NCBI GenBank assembly: GCA_902495705.1
Contig: CABUXT010000005.1
Span: 35,937-99,936, forward strand
Direction of reading: 5' to 3'
DNA: 64,000 nucleotides
Source: an uncultured cyanobacterium
GTDB lineage: Bacteria > Cyanobacteriota > Vampirovibrionia > Gastranaerophilales > Gastranaerophilaceae
Position 1 is the first letter of the stretch; every line of letters starts with the position of its first letter. The position numbers were made by a program, and so were the translations under genes. The notes below the pieces were generated by a model. It had not been told where the DNA came from. It did not search any database and was given only the letters and a program-made list of their open reading frames with translations. Below, one piece after another: positions 18,238 to 26,914 of the stretch.

Positions 18238-18918
18238 ATGTTTATTTTAAAAATAGGGTATAAAAAGGATACGAAATTGCTAAATAATTTTGAAAGTTTT
18301 GATAATTCTGAAACCGCCACAAAGAAAGATATTGTTATTCAAGAGAGAGTTGAACTTGTATCTTCTCACATGTATAAACAATTCTTGGATTATCAACATT
18401 CAACAGTCAATACAAACGATATTTTCTCAAGAATGATTGATTGTCTTGAGCTTGTTTCTGACAATTTGAAACAGTCTTTTTCTTCACGCGGAGTTACTAC
18501 TCAAAATATTTATGTCGAATCCGATGCCCTGAAATCAATTGCAGTAGTCAATATTTTGTGGCATAAAATGAGTTTTACAACCAGATGTAATTTTCAACCG
18601 CAGGCGTTGTTTAGAGACGATGGCAGACATATTTTCTCAAACAGAATTATGGCAATTCGCGGAAATTATAACGAAATTATCAAAGATGCGCAGGACAGAG
18701 ATGAAGAAATGGTGCGACTTTTGGACAAAGAGATTGCGTCATTGTATATTCCGCCTGACCAAAATAGAAAATGTATATTCAAAATCAAACACACAGGTCA
18801 AGAGTTTATGTTGAATCAAACAGATGCTCCTCGTGAAGTTGTGTTGAAAGTTGTTGAAACCGTTTGTGGCGGAGGCTTGTACCACCAAGACGGTTCTGTT
18901 AAGACCTTTATTGTATAA
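18238..18918 (+). CDS. Hypothetical protein
   Basis: The protein has up to 226 residues and no recognised family. It looks soluble and mixed alpha/beta, with a His/Trp-containing middle (NILWHKMSFTTRCNFQPQ) and a Gly-rich C-terminus (VVETVCGGGLYHQDGSV). A TATAAT box lies upstream at about 18216-18221. The ATG at 18238 has no ribosome site. A TTG at 18276, preceded by AAAGGA, is a possible alternative start that would shorten the protein by about 13 residues. It follows the giant-protein operon by 85 bases on the same strand and might belong to it. Confidence 0.65.
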   Translation: MFILKIGYKKDTKLLNNFESFDNSETATKKDIVIQERVELVSSHMYKQFLDYQHSTVNTNDIFSRMIDCLELVSDNLKQSFSSRGVTTQNIYVESDALKSIAVVNILWHKMSFTTRCNFQPQALFRDDGRHIFSNRIMAIRGNYNEIIKDAQDRDEEMVRLLDKEIASLYIPPDQNRKCIFKIKHTGQEFMLNQTDAPREVVLKVVETVCGGGLYHQDGSVKTFIV

Positions 18919-19020
18919 TGATTTTTAAAAATTGTTGTATTTGCTTTTAATAAGGTCTTTGATTTGACATCCGTTAAAAAATCACTAAAATTATATTGTT
19001 AAGAGGTATTAGGGCTAGAT

Positions 19021-19278
19021 ATGAAGTTAGTAGAGAAATTAAAAGAATATGAAAACCAATATATGTTTATCAGATGGGCAACAGGCGGAGAGTATGGCAA
19101 ACTGATTTACGCAGGTGAAGATTTTATTGAATTTAATATCATTGATTGCGATACTATGAATTACCGCGAAACTGCGCTTATTTATGCACCGTTGATTTTA
19201 GAAGTTTCAATCGGTGGTGCTGATATTGCAAGAATCATTGCCGAAGTTTCTTCAAAAATGTCTATGCAAGACAATTAA
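19021..19278 (+). CDS. Small hypothetical protein
   Basis: This 85-residue soluble protein (MKLVEKLKEYENQYMFIRWATG to start) has alternating hydrophobic strands (GKLIYAGEDFIEFNII and ETALIYAPLILEVSIGG) that suggest a small beta-barrel or LSm/PilZ-like fold, but no motif is diagnostic. An AGGG sequence lies about 8 bases before the ATG. It stands alone between an unknown gene and aroQ. Coding status is supported by composition and a good start; its function is unknown. Confidence 0.6.
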   Translation: MKLVEKLKEYENQYMFIRWATGGEYGKLIYAGEDFIEFNIIDCDTMNYRETALIYAPLILEVSIGGADIARIIAEVSSKMSMQDN

Positions 19279-19447
19279 ACCTTTCTCCCTCATTTTGATA
19301 CTAGTAGGAAATTTTTTGCAAAAAAAAAGTCACAACTACTGCGACTTGAACAATAATCTTGGGAGGAGATTTTGGGATAGTTTGTACATGCATGATAAAA
19401 TAAGCATGTCAAATTGGTTACGTTTACTTTGTAAAAATTAACAAAAA

Positions 19448-19482
19448 TTTACAAATTAAGTTTTTTGTATTATAATAAATCT
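19448..19482 (+). promoter_or_regulatory. Promoter of aroQ, predicted leaderless
   Basis: TTTACA (19448-19453), a 17-base spacer, then TATAAT (19471-19476). The ATG of aroQ starts 6 bases after the -10 box, so the transcript should begin at or next to the A of the start codon. No Shine-Dalgarno sequence is present. Confidence 0.75.
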
Positions 19483-19938
19483 ATGGATAGAAATTTAAAT
19501 ATATTAATTATTAATGGTCCAAACCTCAATATGTTAGGGGTTAGAGAGCCTGAGCAATATGGCTCAAAGTCATACAAAGATTTGGAAATGGAACTCCATG
19601 AGTATTCATTTGAACTTGGTATAAATATTGAAATTTTTCAAAGTAACTTTGAAGGTGAAATTATTGAAAAAATTCAGTATGCACTTGGAAATTTTGACGG
19701 AATTGTCTTAAATGCAGGCGCTTACACTCATACAAGTGTTGCAATACGTGATGCTTTAACATCAGTTAAAATTCCGACAGTTGAAGTTCATATTTCAAAT
19801 ATTTATAAAAGAGAAGAATTTAGACATAATTCAATGTTTGCAGATGTTTGTGTCGGACAAATTACAGGGTTTAAAATTGATAGTTACAAACTGGGTTTAC
19901 AAGGTTTGGTGAACTTTTTGACCAGTGCAAATGATTAA
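19483..19938 (+). CDS. aroQ: 3-dehydroquinate dehydratase, type II
   Basis: AroQ removes water from 3-dehydroquinate to give 3-dehydroshikimate in the shikimate pathway; the enzyme is a cytoplasmic dodecamer. The 151-residue protein shows the family pattern: NGPNLNMLGVREPEQYGS (Asn for substrate binding, Arg and Tyr of the active-site loop), LNAGAYTHTSVAIRDAL, and VEVHISNIYKREEFRHNS with the catalytic His. I chose the ATG at 19483, not an upstream TTG, because it gives the family's usual N-terminus and fits the promoter, which predicts a leaderless mRNA. It is convergent with pgk and the two share a terminator. Confidence 0.95.
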   Translation: MDRNLNILIINGPNLNMLGVREPEQYGSKSYKDLEMELHEYSFELGINIEIFQSNFEGEIIEKIQYALGNFDGIVLNAGAYTHTSVAIRDALTSVKIPTVEVHISNIYKREEFRHNSMFADVCVGQITGFKIDSYKLGLQGLVNFLTSAND

Positions 19939-19966
19939 TTGATGTTTTTTTTATAAAGGTTTTAAA

Positions 19967-19999
19967 AAGGCGGCAATGGTTTTTAACCATTGCCGCCTT
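19967..19999. terminator. Bidirectional terminator between aroQ and pgk
   Basis: AAGGCGGCAATGGTT (from 19967) pairs with AACCATTGCCGCCTT (19985-19999), a 15-bp stem with a tiny loop. T-rich sequence follows the stem on both strands, so it can end both convergent transcripts. Confidence 0.85.
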
Positions 20000-20026
20000 C
20001 TAATAAATTATTGAATATTCTTTCAA

Positions 20027-21229
20027 TTATGCTTCATCAAGAGCTGCAACACCTGGTAATACTTTACCTTCGATGAATTCTAGTGAAGCACCGCCACCTG
20101 TTGAAACGTGAGTAAAGTCTTCAGCTTTGCAGAATTTTTTAGCAGCAGAAACTGAATCCCCACCACCGATAACTGATACAGCACCGTTTTTAGTAGCTTC
20201 TACGATAGCTTCTAATACAGCTTTTGTACCTTCAGCGAATTTAGGATTTTCAAAAGCACCAACTGGACCGTTCATCAAAATTGTTTTTGAAGCTTTGATA
20301 ACTTCAGCAAAAGCTTTTCTTGAATCAGGACCTGCATCAACGCCTTCAAATCCGTCAGGAATTTCGTTGATAGCAACAAATTTGTTTGTGCCATTGCCTG
20401 AAAAATCGTCAGCAGCCAAAACATCTGTAGCCATAACAAGTTTAACACCTTTATCAGCGGCTTTCTTTTCGATAGCTTTTGCAACATCAATTTGGTCATC
20501 TTCGCAAATTGAGTTACCAATTTTACCACCGTTAGCTTTAACGAAAGTATAAGCCATACCACCACCGATGATTAGGTTATCAACTTTGTCGATTAAGTTT
20601 TCAAGAACACCGATTTTTGAAGAAACTTTAGCGCCACCAACTACAGCTGTGAATGGGTGAGTTGGGTTGTCAAGAGCTTGAGACAAGCATCTGATTTCTT
20701 TTTCCATCAATAAACCTGCAACAGCCGGTTTAAGAATATGAGCAACTTTAGCAGTTGATGTGTGTTTTCTGTGAGCAGCACCAAATGCGTCGTTTACGTA
20801 GAAATCGCCAAGTTTAGCAAGTTCTTCGGCAAAAGTCATATCATCATCTTTAGCTTCTTCAGCTTTGTAGAATCTGATGTTTTCCAAAAGTGCAACTTGA
20901 CCTTCTTTTAATTCAGCCAATTCTTTATCTGCGCCTTCACCAACAGGTGATTTTACAAATAATACATCTTCGCCTAAAACTTTAGCCAAATACTTAGCAA
21001 CAGGTTCTAGTGAAAATTCAAGGTTCCATTCACCTTTTGGTCTGCCTAAGTGAGCCATCAAGATGATTTTAGCACCTTTATCTTTTAAGAATTTTACGGT
21101 AGGTAAAATTGCTTGGATTCTTGTGTCATCAGTAACATTTTTGTTTTCGTCTAGTGGAACGTTTACGTCAACTCTGACTAACGCTCTTTTTCCCTTGATA
21201 TCGCCAAGGTCTTTGATTGATTTTTTCAT
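20027..21229 (-). CDS. pgk: Phosphoglycerate kinase
   Basis: Pgk transfers phosphate from 1,3-bisphosphoglycerate to ADP in glycolysis. The 400-residue protein has the substrate-binding N-terminus (RALVRVDVNVPLDENKNVTDDTRI), the LMAHLGRPKG motif, the FGAAHRKHTST motif and the nucleotide-binding VIGGGDSVSAAKKF near the C-terminus. I chose the ATG at 21229 because an AAGGAG ribosome site lies just upstream; the frame stays open a few codons further without support. It is a single-gene unit on the minus strand, convergent with aroQ. Confidence 0.97.
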   Translation of the reverse strand: MKKSIKDLGDIKGKRALVRVDVNVPLDENKNVTDDTRIQAILPTVKFLKDKGAKIILMAHLGRPKGEWNLEFSLEPVAKYLAKVLGEDVLFVKSPVGEGADKELAELKEGQVALLENIRFYKAEEAKDDDMTFAEELAKLGDFYVNDAFGAAHRKHTSTAKVAHILKPAVAGLLMEKEIRCLSQALDNPTHPFTAVVGGAKVSSKIGVLENLIDKVDNLIIGGGMAYTFVKANGGKIGNSICEDDQIDVAKAIEKKAADKGVKLVMATDVLAADDFSGNGTNKFVAINEIPDGFEGVDAGPDSRKAFAEVIKASKTILMNGPVGAFENPKFAEGTKAVLEAIVEATKNGAVSVIGGGDSVSAAKKFCKAEDFTHVSTGGGASLEFIEGKVLPGVAALDEA

Positions 21230-21318
21230 GTGCGTTCTCCTTCTTAAAAGTATCACATGCTTATTCTACAAAAAACATAACAGAATGTAAAAATTATCGA
21301 AAATTTTTGAAGATATGT

Positions 21319-21531
21319 TTAATAAATCAGGTCATTAACCGTTACTTTTAGTGAGTCTGCAATTTTGAATAATATATATATGCTTGGATTTACTTTTTCG
21401 TTTTCAATTTTGCAGATGTATTGTTGGCTAATTCCGCTTAGTTCTGCCAATTCGTCTTGAGAAATCCTATTTTTTGCTCTTATTTGTCGCAAATTATCTG
21501 CAATATTTTTGTTTAAGTCCTTCAAATCCAT
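21319..21531 (-). CDS. XRE-family helix-turn-helix regulator, small
   Basis: The protein has 70 residues and is little more than a Cro/C1-type DNA-binding domain (residues about 10-65; LRQIRAKNRISQDELAELSGISQQYICKIENEKVNPS), the classic XRE helix-turn-helix. The ATG at 21531 is chosen because the domain starts right after it. A TATATT box lies about 5 bases upstream with no ribosome site, so the mRNA may be leaderless. Target unknown; autoregulation is likely for such a protein. Confidence 0.85.
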   Translation of the reverse strand: MDLKDLNKNIADNLRQIRAKNRISQDELAELSGISQQYICKIENEKVNPSIYILFKIADSLKVTVNDLIY

Positions 21532-21648
21532 ACAGTAATATATTATTTGAAAAGTTAAAAAACGCAAGTAGTTTCAGTTATTTAATTGACAGATGTATTT
21601 CAAGGTTATATTATTATGTCAGTTGTTACTTAATACGAGAGAGAAATT

Positions 21649-22077
21649 ATGAGCGAAAACCAAGTGAAAATCTGTCAGTTTTGCGGTGGCGAAATAAATG
21701 AAGATGCAAAAAAATGCAAATTCTGTGGTGAATGGGTTATCTCTGAAGAAAACGAATTGCCTCAAGAATTGAAACATTTTAACTGGGGTGCATTTTTGTT
21801 CAATTGGATTTGGGGAATTATGCACAAAAAATATATTACTTTGTTGTATTTTGTCGCTTGCTTAATTCCTGTTATCGGACCTATCGGAATTTCTGTGTGG
21901 TTTGGTATTGCAGGCAACAAATGGGCATGGCAATCTAAAAACTGGGATAGCATAGAACAGTTCAACGAAACTCAAAGGAATTGGGTAAAATTGTGGTTAA
22001 TCTTGGCTGTAGTTTCTGTAATTTTAGCGATTAAAATATTTATAATATTGACTTTGATAGGTTCATACCAAGTTTAA
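21649..22077 (+). CDS. Zinc-ribbon membrane protein (DUF2628-like)
   Basis: The protein has 142 residues. A single zinc ribbon (CQFCGGEINEDAKKCKFCGEW, Cys 10/13 and 24/27) is followed by FNWGAFLFNWIWGI, a Trp/Asn-rich segment typical of small membrane proteins of the DUF2628 kind. Two hydrophobic helices follow (about 66-85 and 117-140) with GNKWAWQ between them. The ribosome site is GAGAGAA. The protein is predicted in the inner membrane; its role is unknown. Confidence 0.75.
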   Translation: MSENQVKICQFCGGEINEDAKKCKFCGEWVISEENELPQELKHFNWGAFLFNWIWGIMHKKYITLLYFVACLIPVIGPIGISVWFGIAGNKWAWQSKNWDSIEQFNETQRNWVKLWLILAVVSVILAIKIFIILTLIGSYQV

Positions 22078-22132
22078 TCCGCACGAGGTCGCAGTGCCCT
22101 TGGAAACTTATTAAAAGCTTATAAAAAACATT

Positions 22133-22205
<73 letters not shown>

Positions 22206-22259
22206 TTTGTTTTGTGCACTTTTCAGCTTTGCTCTTGACAAGTGTTGTATAATTAATAT

Positions 22260-23741
22260 ATGGGCATTAGAAAGTTTGCTTGTTGGGTTTTGGTTTTATT
22301 AACCTTACAAGTCGGATGTATAAAAGTATTTGCGATAGAAGATGATGATTTGTTCAAGCCGGTTGATATTCACAACGGTTCGGTTTTGACAATTCTTGAT
22401 TGTGTTGCGGCAGCTTTTAAAAACAGTCCGAAAATCAAGCGACAAAAATATAATCTTGATATTGCCAAAAGTAATTTAGGGATTGCAAAGTCTCAATATT
22501 TCCCTGTAATAAATATTGGTGCAGGATTTTACAACGAAAATAACTCGGATAACACTTATTACAGCAGTCATTATCGAGAATTGCCAAGTGTTGGGGTTTC
22601 TGTCAACAAGTTAGTTTGGAATTTCGGTAAAACAACTGCCTACATCAAGATGGAAGAGTTTTACAAAATCGGTGCAGAGTATGAATTTATGGACAGTTTA
22701 TGCAACACTCTTTTTGATGTTAAGTTAAAATATTATGCACTATTAAAAGCAAAAGCTCTTCAACTCGTTGCGCAAAATAATGTTGAAATTAACGAAAATT
22801 TTTTGAAATTAGCCCAATCAAAACATCGTCCTGATATCAAAACTGCAGAATTGAATTTGAGTGAATCTAAGATAAAATTATTGGAAGCTCAAAACGAATA
22901 TAAAAATGCAAAAATTGATTTGAATAATTCAATGTATCTTGATTCTCAACCTGATTATACAATCAAAGATACTCATACTTTTTCTTATGAAAATGATTAT
23001 GCTTACAATGAAAAAACAGGTAGGTCAGAGGCTTTCATACCAATGACATTTACATTTCCTCTGGATAGGGCGGTTGAAATTGCGTATGACAACAGTCCAG
23101 ATTTGAATGTTCTAATTTCCACAAAGCATGCAATGGAGCAAAATTTACTTTATATCAAAAGAACTTACCTGCCTGATTTGACGGCTAATGCAGGTTATGG
23201 ATTTAACAATTCAAATCAAACAACTAATAATAGTTTCAAAGTTGGGGTAAATTTATCATCATCGGTTAATCTGATGGAGTTGAAACACAGTATTAAAGGT
23301 GCAGATGCGCAATTAAGTGTTGCAGATAATGAGATTGAATTATTTAAAAAAGATTTGTATTTTGAGGTAAAAAAAGCTTTAAATAATGTTGATAAATACC
23401 AAAATCAAATTCCGACCGCGAAGATGGAAGTTGAACAATCACTTGAAAATTTGCATTTGGTAGAAGAACAATACAAGTCAAATCAACTAAATTATGTTGC
23501 GTTGCAAGATGCAAGAAAAGATTACAATAATGCATTAACAAAATATATTGAAACAATGTATGACTATAATGTTTCGTTGATTCAGGTTGAAATGGCAATG
23601 CACTATCATATCGTAGATATTCACCATAAATCAGACCACGCCGTACATTATCACTCAGACGAACTCATTAAACATTTGAACGAAGTTCTTGGCTGTGATG
23701 AAAAAGAAGTGTCAAAGAGTACAAAAAATAGAAAACATTAA
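22260..23741 (+). CDS. TolC-family outer-membrane efflux protein
   Basis: The protein has 493 residues. A signal peptide (MGIRKFACWVLVLLTLQVGC) is followed by two structural repeats of the OEP fold, each with long helices and a short beta-hairpin. Signature pieces are LTILDCVAAAFKNSPKIKRQKYNLDIAKSNLGIAKSQYFP in repeat 1 and LDRAVEIAYDNSPDLNVL in repeat 2, each starting with the family's 'A-x-x-x-N-P/S' helix. It forms the trimeric outer-membrane/periplasmic tunnel for efflux or type I secretion. The C-terminal extension is His-rich (HYHIVDIHHKSDHAVHYHSDE), which is unusual and may bind metal. TATAAT at 22248-22253 sits 6 bases before the ATG and no ribosome site is seen. No pump or adaptor gene is adjacent. 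Confidence 0.9.
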   Translation: MGIRKFACWVLVLLTLQVGCIKVFAIEDDDLFKPVDIHNGSVLTILDCVAAAFKNSPKIKRQKYNLDIAKSNLGIAKSQYFPVINIGAGFYNENNSDNTYYSSHYRELPSVGVSVNKLVWNFGKTTAYIKMEEFYKIGAEYEFMDSLCNTLFDVKLKYYALLKAKALQLVAQNNVEINENFLKLAQSKHRPDIKTAELNLSESKIKLLEAQNEYKNAKIDLNNSMYLDSQPDYTIKDTHTFSYENDYAYNEKTGRSEAFIPMTFTFPLDRAVEIAYDNSPDLNVLISTKHAMEQNLLYIKRTYLPDLTANAGYGFNNSNQTTNNSFKVGVNLSSSVNLMELKHSIKGADAQLSVADNEIELFKKDLYFEVKKALNNVDKYQNQIPTAKMEVEQSLENLHLVEEQYKSNQLNYVALQDARKDYNNALTKYIETMYDYNVSLIQVEMAMHYHIVDIHHKSDHAVHYHSDELIKHLNEVLGCDEKEVSKSTKNRKH

Positions 23742-23744
23742 CTA

Positions 23745-24155
23745 TTAAAAGAAGTTAATTATCGTTTTGGTAATTATGTTTGGAGTAGATTTTTTGAACT
23801 TTTTATTTTGCATAATTTGATTAACAAATTTTTCAGCATTTTTATAGAATCTAAATTCAAATTCGGAAAGTTCAATTTGAGAATTATCTTTCATTATTAA
23901 AGTAGGGGTATAGTATGTGAAACTTCTATGGGATGTTGTCCCATAAAAATGGTGTGTTTCAATTCTGTAGGTTGCGATATCTGCCGGTTTGAAAGATTTA
24001 AAATCCATTAAGCCGTTCACAATTGAAGATTCTTCATAAGTGCACCCAACAATTGGTTTGCAGGTAATTGTTTGTTTTGGTTGAAATAAAAGTAATACAA
24101 TTATCAATAGCGCAAATGGTAACAATATCCATGGACTATGTCGTCTTTGTAGCAT
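23745..24155 (-). CDS. Hypothetical membrane-anchored protein
   Basis: The protein has 136 residues. A basic N-terminus and one hydrophobic helix (LLPFALLIIVLLLFQP, residues about 11-26) act as an uncleaved anchor or signal. A beta-rich domain follows (TYRIETHHFYGTTSHRSFTYYTPTL). The ribosome site is AAGAGGAAT. Its stop lies 3 bases from the stop of the convergent TolC-like gene. It resembles no family I know. Confidence 0.65.
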   Translation of the reverse strand: MLQRRHSPWILLPFALLIIVLLLFQPKQTITCKPIVGCTYEESSIVNGLMDFKSFKPADIATYRIETHHFYGTTSHRSFTYYTPTLIMKDNSQIELSEFEFRFYKNAEKFVNQIMQNKKFKKSTPNIITKTIINFF

Positions 24156-24234
24156 AATAAATTCCTCTTATAAATTTTCAATAATTTTATTTTAGCGCTA
24201 TCTTAATGACTTTTCATCATTTAAACAATCGGTA

Positions 24235-25050
24235 TTAAAATTTAATTTGAGTTGAAAAATTTAATTGCGAGCGTGATGGTGTTGCATCTTGGTAATTTAT
24301 TTGGCTTGCTCCGACATTGAGATTCATTCTGTCATCGTTAAACGGTTTGAGGCTAAATACGACTTCATTTTTGCTGCTTTTGTCCATTACATTTACGGTG
24401 TATATATTTTGTACAGATAAATGGTTATTTATTTTGTATTCAGGCGAGAAAGAAAATGAACCTTTGAACTGTTGGTCAAATCCTCCAAGCGTGTTATTTT
24501 TATAGGAACTTTTTATTGAAAAGTTGTCCTTTTGATATTTTGTAAATAACGTTCGTGTTTGGGTTAATTGATTTGGATTAATTGAGTTATCGTAAGTTGA
24601 ACCGAATGAAAAATTCCCTTTAGTTTTTTCAGTACCAAAACTTGTGGTTTTGGTGTTATATAAATTTGTATTATCAAATAAATAATTTCTGTTATCAGAA
24701 GTTGTTTTGGAATTAGAATCAATACTCAAGTCTTTTATTTTATCTTTCTTTTTTGTTGTTGGTTTTTGAGTGGAGTTTTTTGTATCATCTAAATAAATTG
24801 CATCTTCTGAGTCGTCATATAAAAAATCTGAGTAATCAGTGTCGTCATCTTCATCATTTGAGTCAAATTCATCTTCTTCATCATCGTCATCAGAAACGAT
24901 AGAATCATTTTCTTCCGGCATGGTGGCATTTTCTTCGTTTTGAGTTTCTTGTTGAATTGTTTCTTGAGGTGGAACTTTATCAGCTTTTGATTGAGATAAA
25001 AAGCCCATGGCAAAATAAATTATAGATATATAAATTATAATCTTTTTCAT
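24235..25050 (-). CDS. Exported acidic protein with beta-barrel-like C-terminus
   Basis: The protein has 271 residues. A signal peptide (MKKIIIYISIIYFAMGFLSQ) is followed by a strongly acidic Asp/Glu/Ser repeat-like region (residues about 40-90), a Lys/Thr linker, and about 150 residues of alternating Phe/Ser strands (FSFSPEYKINNHLSVQNIYTVNV). The last residue is Phe (LNFSTQIKF), as in proteins inserted by the BAM machinery. I infer an outer-membrane beta-strand protein. TATAAT (25057-25062, minus strand) lies exactly 6 bases before the ATG with TTGAAA 16 bases further up; there is no ribosome site, so the mRNA should be leaderless. Confidence 0.7.
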   Translation of the reverse strand: MKKIIIYISIIYFAMGFLSQSKADKVPPQETIQQETQNEENATMPEENDSIVSDDDDEEDEFDSNDEDDDTDYSDFLYDDSEDAIYLDDTKNSTQKPTTKKKDKIKDLSIDSNSKTTSDNRNYLFDNTNLYNTKTTSFGTEKTKGNFSFGSTYDNSINPNQLTQTRTLFTKYQKDNFSIKSSYKNNTLGGFDQQFKGSFSFSPEYKINNHLSVQNIYTVNVMDKSSKNEVVFSLKPFNDDRMNLNVGASQINYQDATPSRSQLNFSTQIKF

Positions 25051-25092
25051 GCCTATATTATATTTCTATAAAACGAAATTTCAAAGTTTATT

Positions 25093-26121
25093 TTACTTAT
25101 TTAAGCTTTTTTCGGTCGAATGTTTTTCTATATATTTATCTATCTTTTCGCCCATAAATGTTGAAAACATAGGTAGTATTCCATAATAAATTGCTGCAAA
25201 AATGATTGCCGGTCTTAAAATATTTATACCTTCAATATATTTTGCGATTTTTGGGTCTCCAGCATTTATTATTTGGAATTTTTCAATAAATTTTTCAGTA
25301 TGTTTTTTGATTGCTCTATCTATTGCATAGCCTCCAACAAGAGTTATTGCTGTTGATATTATGTTGTTATAAATTAGAGCTTTTTTGCGGTTTTCTTTTA
25401 TGCCGGAACTTTGATTTATTCTATACGCAGAGGATGCTGTCAATAAAATATCAGTTCCTGCTGTCATGTGTTTTGCGATATCTTTATCTTTGTTTTGGTA
25501 TTTTATTGCCAGATTTTGTATTTGTTCGTTATCAATAATTTTGCTCAAACCTTTTGCGATGTAGTTTCCTGTAAAGTTTGGTTTTTGATTTTGTTGTGTC
25601 GGTTGATTGTCGTGGTTTTTCGGTTTTGATTTTTGTGTTTTTATGAATAAATTATCCATAATAATCGGAATCAGCGCGATTGTGAGCATAGATTTTGGAA
25701 TTGCTGTCAAAAATCCTGTACCGAGTTTTAAAATTTGGGTTATTAATTTATAACTTTTAGATTCTGCAAAAACTTTTTCAGTCTCTTTCAAATTTTTAAG
25801 AGTTTGCTCGTTTAGAAAATTTTGTGGATTTTTGTCAATATGCTTAATCGCTGTTTCAATCGGAAGTGCAACTGCTTCAACTATTCCGAATTTGATTATC
25901 CCTGAACAAATTGAATTTGCTGCGGCGTATTGTTTGTTTTCTTTTTCGGTATTTGGAGTTGCAAAAATCGAAATTGGGCGAACCGCAAGCGACATCACAA
26001 GAGATGTTCCGTTGGAAAATGAAGTTCCATGGTCAGAAATCTTTTCTAATGCTGATAATACTCTTTTATTTTTCAAAAGTTTTGTAGAAAAACTGTTTGG
26101 GTTGATTTTTTGAATTGCCAT
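25093..26121 (-). CDS. Hypothetical membrane protein
   Basis: The protein has 342 residues and several hydrophobic segments (near residues 45-60, 75-95, 145-165, 255-275 and 300-320), so it is probably an inner-membrane protein. The N-terminus MAIQKINPNSFSTKLLKNKR lacks a signal peptide and resembles openings of other lineage-type proteins here. It follows on from the promoter region of pnuC (divergent). TATAAT at 26133-26138 (minus strand) and AGGAATC before the ATG suggest a very short leader. No known family. Confidence 0.65.
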   Translation of the reverse strand: MAIQKINPNSFSTKLLKNKRVLSALEKISDHGTSFSNGTSLVMSLAVRPISIFATPNTEKENKQYAAANSICSGIIKFGIVEAVALPIETAIKHIDKNPQNFLNEQTLKNLKETEKVFAESKSYKLITQILKLGTGFLTAIPKSMLTIALIPIIMDNLFIKTQKSKPKNHDNQPTQQNQKPNFTGNYIAKGLSKIIDNEQIQNLAIKYQNKDKDIAKHMTAGTDILLTASSAYRINQSSGIKENRKKALIYNNIISTAITLVGGYAIDRAIKKHTEKFIEKFQIINAGDPKIAKYIEGINILRPAIIFAAIYYGILPMFSTFMGEKIDKYIEKHSTEKSLNK

Positions 26122-26227
26122 TTTTGATTCCTATTATAAGTAGACATCACACACAAAAAAAAGTAAAATGATTTTCAAAAATCTTAAAATATTTCAATAA
26201 ATCGGTTTTTTAAGATAGAATAAAATC

Positions 26228-26914
26228 ATGGCAGTGTTGAATTTTATCCGCAGAGAGTTAAGAGGTTGGGGCAAAGTTGAACGAGTGGTTTTTCCGCTTG
26301 GTATTTTTGCAATAATTTTCCTGTCTTTTATTATGAATGATAGCAAAATCGCGCTTGTTTCTGCTGTTTGTGGTGTGAGTTATTCAATTTTGGCAGGAAA
26401 GGGAAAGATTTCTTGTTATTTTTTCGGACTTTGCGGAACCTTGTGTTACTCATATATTTCATTAAAAAATCATTTGTTTGGAAATTTGGTTTTGTATATG
26501 TTGTATTATTTGCCAATGCAGGTTACTGGGATTTTTAAATGGAAACAGCATTTGAAAAAAGACTGTCAGGAAATTGAAAAAACTAAACTTTCAAAACGTG
26601 ACCGCGTTGTTTATTTAGTGTTATCTGTGTTGTTGACTTTTGTTGCTTATGCAATTTTATATAAAATGCACGACCAAAGTCCGATTATAGATTCTATAAC
26701 AACAGTTTTTTCTGTTATCGGAATGATTTTGACTGTAAAACGCTGTATAGAACAGTGGTATGTTTGGTTCGTTGTGAACGGATTATCTGTTGTAATGTGG
26801 ATAAAAGCATACGCACTTGGTTCAAATTGTTTTGCAACGATTTTGATGTGGGCGATTTATTTTGTTTTGTCAATCTACTTTTTATACACTTGGAAGAAGG
26901 AGTTGAAGGAATAA
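26228..26914 (+). CDS. pnuC: Nicotinamide riboside transporter PnuC-like
   Basis: PnuC proteins take up nicotinamide riboside by facilitated diffusion for NAD salvage. This 228-residue protein has about seven membrane helices and family-type pieces: an early helix with FGLCGTLCYSYISLKNHLFGN, then MLYYLPMQVTGIFKWKQH (the family's QPIGLYFW-like region), and ..EQWYVWFVVNGLSVVMWIKAYA.. near the C-terminus, where a Trp and an Asn line the substrate path. TAGAAT at 26216-26221 is exactly 6 bases before the ATG, with no ribosome site: predicted leaderless. It is divergent from a membrane protein of unknown role. Confidence 0.85.
   Translation: MAVLNFIRRELRGWGKVERVVFPLGIFAIIFLSFIMNDSKIALVSAVCGVSYSILAGKGKISCYFFGLCGTLCYSYISLKNHLFGNLVLYMLYYLPMQVTGIFKWKQHLKKDCQEIEKTKLSKRDRVVYLVLSVLLTFVAYAILYKMHDQSPIIDSITTVFSVIGMILTVKRCIEQWYVWFVVNGLSVVMWIKAYALGSNCFATILMWAIYFVLSIYFLYTWKKELKE

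Noticed and set aside
22235..22253. TTGACA at 22235-22240 as -35 box for the TolC-like gene
   Set aside because: Only 7 bases separate it from TATAAT, far from the usual 16-18, so it is not the partner of this -10 box.
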